DNA from: Diplocarpon mali
Lineage: Eukaryota; Ascomycota; Leotiomycetes; Helotiales; Drepanopezizaceae
DNA length: 64,000 bases
Assembly: GCA_024741835.1 (NCBI GenBank)
Contig: JAENRP010000019.1
Location: 106,691 to 170,690, forward strand
Direction of reading: 5' to 3'
Part shown: in pieces, positions 58,953 through 64,000 of the stretch
Position numbering within the stretch: position 1 is the stretch's first letter
How the letters are laid out: every line of letters begins with the position of its first letter
Position numbers and translations under genes: made by a program
Notes under the pieces: model-generated
What the model was told of the DNA's origin: nothing
What the model saw: the letters and a program-made list of their open reading frames with translations, nothing else
Database searches by the model: none

Positions 58953-61900
58953 TCACGGACCCATCCCGTCCTCGCGGCCGAACCTCGCGCCTCCGACGGG
59001 CATCGGGGGACTCGCGCTCTTGCTCCTCTTCCAGAAGTTCACGCGGAAACGGCTCGGCTTCTTCTTCAGCTTGGCCGCCTTCTCCTTCTCCGCCACCGGC
59101 CCCGGGCTCTTGTTCCCGTGCCCCTCGCCGTCGCTGTCCTGCATCGTCGAGGTGCGGCTGGAGCGGCGCCCGCACCTCACCGGCGTGCCCGTCGGGGTGA
59201 GGATCTGGCTGGCGGGGCCCTTGTCGAGGGAGCCCGAGTGGGACATGATGCTTGTGCCTTGGGTGCTGGGGCTCAGTGGCATCTGGCCGGTGGTGGCGCT
59301 CGTGGCTTGGCTGGCCCAATCGCCGGCGGCGGAGCTGCTCCCTTCCGTGCCGTCGCTACTCCGCTGCTTCTCAGGCTCTGGACCATCCGGCTCGTGCGAA
59401 GTGGGAGGCGGCTCGCCCGACACGGGATCCGTGCCGAGCGGAGGTGTCGGGGTCGTGTTCCCCGGCGGGGCCTCGCCGCTGAGCGCCGGAGCAGGCTCCG
59501 GGCTGGGGTGGCCGGGGCAGCCTGGCGCGCCTGCGGTCGCCAAGCTGAGCTGCAGCTGACTTGGGTTGAAGGAGCGCCGAGAGGTTAGATCTGGGCCGAC
59601 CTCACCCGGTGCGGGGTGTGCCGACGCCTCTTCGGCAACTGCAGCAGGAGCTGCGGTCGAGATGCCCGGGGGGGAGGACCGGCAAGGCTCCGCCGCCTCC
59701 GACGCGCCGCGGGGAAACGACAACGACCTCTGGCTGAGCAGGGCCTTCCGCAGATTCCCCTCCGACGATAACGTGCCGTTACCGGGCTTCTGGTGGCTTG
59801 CATCAGAAGAGTGTGCCACGCTCAGTGTGCGCGGGGAGAACATGCCATCCTTCGTTGCCCAGTCGAGACTGTCCTTCCGACACCGCTCCTGCTCCTCGGC
59901 AATCTTCCTCTCCCAGCCGGTCTTGTTCCGCTGCAGCTCCTCGACGCAGAAGCCCATCTCTGGCATGACATCCGTGACCCCCTGGAACAGGGGGATGGCA
60001 AACATGTTCATGAAGCCGATCTGCGATTTCCCCAGGGCGATGATCTCCCGCACCGGCGCGGCAAAGAGAGCGGAGGGGATCCCCAGGTCGTTTTCCATGG
60101 ACGCTTGGCGGGCGAACTCGTCGGTCAGTATCATCGTCCACTGCGCGGCCACGTCGTAGGTGCGGGCCTGCCCGGTTAGCGACTCCCGGAGCGGCGAGGG
60201 GGGCGGACGACTTACCACGTTGCTGATGTCGGCGCACTTGATCAGCAGCGAACAGGCAAGCGTGCGCTGTTCCGCCAGCAACCTGCCGTTCCAGCCGTCC
60301 GTGCCGCCGTTCTCGTGCAGCCTCTCCTGCAGGAAGCCCAGTTTCTTCATGTAGTCGAAGTGGAGCCCCATATCCGTGGCGAGGATCGAGCTGATCATGA
60401 GCTGCCTCATCTCCGCGCCCTGGAATGCTGCCGGCCAGTGCCTCCGGAGGATCTGGGAGTAGGCCGCGCAGTGGAAGGATTCCAGAACGGATCGGTCGTT
60501 GTAGAGTTGGGCCAGCGGCGCGTTGAGAGTGACGAGGAAGGCATTGTTCACCCCCGGATGGCCAACGTCATGCCCGATGGCAGTGATGAGGAGGGCGAGG
60601 GCGTCGAACGGGCGGATGAGAGCCGCGATCGGGGAGGGGGGAGGGGCGAGCGCGTGGCTCGAGGCCGGATAGGGTGGTAAGCGGCCCAGTCGGACGAGAA
60701 AGTGGAAACACGCCTGCAAGACGTCGACGACGTGGCGGAAGTTGTGGTAGGGTACAAAGGCGTTGTACGCCGATCGGCTGGCCACCAAGAAGCCGGTCAG
60801 GCTCTCTGCGTTGGGTATCAGCATGGAAGTAGAGGTATCCGGAGGAGAGCCGCGAGCAGGCGCTGCCGCCGCCGCCGCCGCCGCCGCCGTTTCTTACCTG
60901 TCGATATCCGCCACCTCTCCAGTTCCGGCATGGCCAGCGCGTGCTGCAGCATCAGGAGAGCTGCGTGGAGCAGCTCGTCGTCGGTGAAGTCGTGGGCGGA
61001 GAAATGCCAGGACCCGACCGCGGCGGCGATCAGGTCGCGGCGATTCAGCGCGATCGAGATCCGGACATGCGCCAGCGGCTCCCTCTCGCCCCCCAGCGTG
61101 CAGATCCCGTCCATGAGCCCCGACACCATGGCTTCGCGGAGGTAGGCAAAGGGCCGCTCGTCATCCACCCCGACCCACGACCTCTTCCGCCCGCGCTTGA
61201 TCTCCAGCAGAGCCCTCTGCTCCTTCAACGCGTCCTTGTGCGCGCGGTACGCGTGGATGGCCAGGCTCGGTAAGCGTTCTCTGAGGAGCGGACTGGTCAG
61301 CACATCCACCGCGCCACTGTCCAGGGACTTGAGTGTCGGCGTCTGATCTAGAGGGGTCACCAGGCCCCCTCGTTTCCTCGCCGGAGAGGATGTGTAGCTG
61401 ACCTGCCCCTCCGCCCTGGCATTCGGCCTCCGTTGTGATGTGGCCGAGGCATCCTGTTCGGGAGTGGACACGACGGCCACGGGGACCACCAGTCGCGACA
61501 AACTCTGGTATTGTATCTCGGACGCGATCCACCGGAGCAGATTCAAGCCGTAGGCCTCCTCCTGATCTGCGTGATCGCCGGACAGGCCGTCGTCGATCGG
61601 TTGTTGGGAGCTCGGGGAGGGGGTCCGTGTCTGCCTCGCGGGCCTCTCGGCAAGTTGGTCCTCGGGGGGTATATCGATGAGGACGAGCGTGGGGATCAGT
61701 TCCGCCATGGAGGATTGGTTGAGTCCGGAGAGTCTGGCGATGCAGGCTTTACCGGAGGTGCAGACATGAACTGTTGTGGGGGGGGTTAGAGTAGCCGTTT
61801 CCCGAGAGTTGGTCGCGCGGGACATACCTTCACTGAATGTGTCGAGAAGGGTGTGGAGGTTCGCATCCACGGCGCTGGGGAGCACGACGGGCGCATGGCC

Positions 61901-62020
61901 ACCCGCATGATTGAGACGGCCCGGTGGTGAGGCGGTCGAGGTCGCATCACCTCTCCTGACAAGCTTATCTTCCCTCGCGGTACGATCGACGTACAGCACG
62001 TTGCAGGCGGCATAGTCCAT
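58953..62020 (-). CDS. PDE2: High-affinity 3',5'-cyclic-nucleotide phosphodiesterase (class I, PDE2 type)
   Basis: Exons 62020-61828, 61770-60898, 60805-60216 and 60167-58953; introns of 57, 92 and 48 bases; 956 residues. It degrades cAMP and so limits protein kinase A signalling. The metal-binding HD-domain marks are complete: HNFRH at 376-380, HDVGHPGVNN from 434 and IKCADISNV with Asp548; the third intron splits this block from ARTYDVAAQW. The N-terminus (MDYAACNVLYVDR) is the usual start of fungal homologues, so the ATG at 62020 was preferred to the in-frame ATG at 62035. About 300 C-terminal residues are Ser/Pro/Gly-rich and disordered, making the protein much longer than yeast Pde2. Intron 2 contains a GCC/GGC trinucleotide tract. 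An N gap lies 190 bases upstream. Confidence 0.9.
60865..60889. repeat. (GCC)n trinucleotide repeat in PDE intron 2
   Basis: Eight GCC units on the plus strand. They lie inside the 92-base second intron of the phosphodiesterase gene, just downstream of its donor. Confidence 0.9.
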
Positions 62021-62213
62021 GGCTGCTCCGCGCACCGCGACGGCGGGGACCTCTCGTGCCGTCGTCTCGTCCCCGATGACAGCAGCCTGGCCAAGTTCTC
62101 GTAGCGGGTTGAATGCTCTCCCCCAGCCGATGTCACGATCGCCGTGTGGTGCCGACCACCGTCCGACCTGGATGCGCAGGACTCTCGATCCCTCGTCTCG
62201 CCTCGCGAGGGTG

Positions 62214-62263
62214 NNNNNNNNNNNNNNNNNNNNNNNNNNNNNNNNNNNNNNNNNNNNNNNNNN
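62214..62263. other. Assembly gap (50 N)
   Basis: Fifty undetermined bases in the PDE promoter or 5' UTR. Frames reported across it are meaningless. The true length of missing sequence is unknown. Confidence 0.99.
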
Positions 62264-62880
62264 TGGAAGCCGCTGCGGGCGAGGAATGAATGGAGTTCGC
62301 GATTGCCGGGAAGGGTAGCTGGCGTCGAGGGTAGGACTTGGGGGGGGTCGTCAACGCCTGTCTCTCCACGGCCTCGATCCACCAACACACCAACGCCTAA
62401 CCTCAGCGTGATTCTCTGACGGGGAGGGACGGGCTCCCAGAAACGGCGGTTAGGCGCAGCCTCGTACTGGAGGGGCGTTGGTGCGGGTGCGAAGACGTCC
62501 GGTGGGCAGCACCGCAATTGCGTCTGGTGCCACGGGTGACATGGGACTCGAGTCGCAATGGACGCGAAAGCACAGGCAGATGGAAAGGCGGAGGCGGGGA
62601 TCAGTTGGGGGAGCTGGAGACGGAGACGGCGATGGAGGTGGAGAGGGATGCTCAGGGATGGCTGTCGATGGCTATCGATGGCTGTCGATGTCTGTCAATT
62701 TCTGCCAATGTCTGCGCGACACCAGGCAATGGGGCGGCGGCGGCGACGGTGGGTGGCCTGGGTTGGGATTGGAGACCCAGGTACAATCGCGCCGTCGAGG
62801 AGGGATGGCGAAGTTTCGAATTCTGAGCAGCAAGGCGGGAAGCGGAGGCGGAGGCGGAGTTGAAGGACGGAACGGATTAG

Positions 62881-62980
62881 ACTGGACTGGACTGGACTGG
62901 ATTGGATTAGATTGAGTTGGGTTGGTATGGTATGGTATGGTTTTGGATTTGGATGGGAGCTGGCTGGCTGGCTGGCTGGC
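62881..62980. repeat. 5-base and 4-base tandem repeats (ACTGG-like, then CTGG)
   Basis: 62881-62940 is twelve consecutive 5-base units drifting from ACTGG through ATTGG, ATTAG and GTTGG to TATGG. 62960-62980 is five CTGG units. Confidence 0.9.
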
Positions 62981-64000
62981 AGGCGGAGAGTCGTTGGAGA
63001 CGGATGCGATTTTCACGTCCTCTGCATCGAGGAGGAGGCGGATGAGGGAGAGATTTGTGTGGTGGGCCGGGGGGGGGGTGTGAGATTAGCCGCAACGGCG
63101 ACGGGCACCGGACCAGAAACCCTACCCGTGGAAGGCTACCGCGTCGGGCCACGAGTTGCTTGGGAGCCTGAGTTGAAACCTGAGCCGCAAGGCGTCAATA
63201 TAGAAGGCCTGGAAGCGCTGCGGTCAGGCTGCCCCCTGCAAGAGTTCCCTGGACGACGCGCCGGAAATAGAGTGTTTGGACTAGAGACACGCCCCCCTGA
63301 TTGGTGGTGGCCCGGCCTTCGAGAAGACGGCTAGAAGGCTTCGAATCAGCGTGGCCATGACCAGCCGAGTGACTCTCCTACTATACTAAGTACTTTAGTA
63401 GAGAGGTTTGGCTTGCAAGGAAGAAAGGCTTGGCCCCCCCCCCCCCGTCTCGCCGCTCCGGAACAAGCGAGACGGCTCTCGCGCAGCGCCAACGCAGCTT
63501 GACCGGTACGCTTGGTCGGGCATTCTCCGGCTTTAACCTCCCGACGACGCGTTTCCGGCCTCCTGTCCCTGGCCAGCTCCAGCTGCCTCGAGGGCGCTGT
63601 GTACTCTCGAGTACTCTCGAGTAGCACGCACCGACTACCTACCCCGGCCTGGCCGACCGACCGACTCGCCGGCGCCGCTCGAGCTGGTCTGGACGAAGAG
63701 GGCTTGGAAGCCGTGGGGGGAGGAGCAGGGAGGTGGGGAGGTGGGGGTTGGGGGGTCGGGACATCCAGACATCCAGACATCCCATACATGTCTAGATATC
63801 AACAACATTAGGAGGCGCGTCAACGAACCTCAATCATGGCCTGCTCTCCTGTGTAGTCGGCCTGCTGCTTCCCACCTCCGCCGTCACCTCCACCACCTCC
63901 CTCCCCTCCCCTCTCTCAATCACGACTCGGCCACGACACTCCTCCTCCCCCACCCCCTTCTCGCTTCTGTACGAGCGATCACATGACCCGACCCGACTCG

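Larger units (their letters stand above)
62021..64000. other. PDE upstream region and window end
   Basis: GC-rich, with short tandem repeats at 62881-62980 and a poly-C run near 63435. Several frames of 100-150 codons on both strands come from base composition; none shows a family motif. The last 200 bases are CT-rich and may be the leader of a gene beyond the window. Confidence 0.4.

Overview
The window is nuclear DNA of a filamentous ascomycete (Pezizomycotina). Genes carry 42-124 base spliceosomal introns with fungal GTANGT donors. The proteins are typical of this group: a Bni4-like septum protein, a PTH11-type CFEM receptor, RagC/Gtr2, Pos5 NADH kinase, a class I cAMP phosphodiesterase and others. 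A large AT-rich block carries C-to-T and G-to-A changes typical of repeat-induced point mutation (RIP). I cannot name the species.

Layout. 1-19.3 kb is ordinary, moderately GC-rich and gene-bearing: Bni4-like (618-3352, +), tRNA-dihydrouridine synthase Dus1 (4583-6535, +), PTH11-like receptor (7528-10010, -), Rag GTPase Gtr2/RagC (11980-13252, -) and a protein with a buried MIF/tautomerase-like domain (15983-17217, -). 19.3-48.3 kb is transposon-derived: a decayed Tc1/mariner copy (19345-20606), about 1.1 kb of unassigned DNA, then one continuous nest of LTR retrotransposons (21694-48317). 49.1-64 kb is gene-bearing again: mitochondrial NADH kinase Pos5 (-), an ER lysophospholipid acyltransferase (+), an unfamiliar Cys/Pro-rich protein (+), a DUF89/ARMT1 damage-control phosphatase (-) and a high-affinity cAMP phosphodiesterase (-). 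A 50-base N gap lies just upstream of the phosphodiesterase gene.

The nest can be resolved by eye because each insertion keeps equal-length LTRs and a 5-base target duplication. A Copia element of about 5.1 kb (172-base LTRs, duplication ATAAT) holds two insertions. One is a Gypsy element Y (307-base LTRs, CTTAG), which itself holds a second Gypsy of the same family, X (307-base LTRs, AAGGG). The other is a different Copia element B (195-base LTRs, TATTC), which holds a 237-base solo-LTR-like insert that looks unmutated. Subtracting the insertions gives plausible full-length elements at each level (5134, 7567, 7560 and about 6106 bases). All four elements read on the minus strand and none keeps an intact pol frame.

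Several host genes concern growth and nutrient signalling (Gtr2 in TORC1, phosphodiesterase in cAMP/PKA, a PTH11 receptor), but nothing here suggests a co-regulated cluster. Gene models were built by joining frames at consensus splice sites, and every joined length closes in frame. Starts and the one less familiar gene remain the weakest points.
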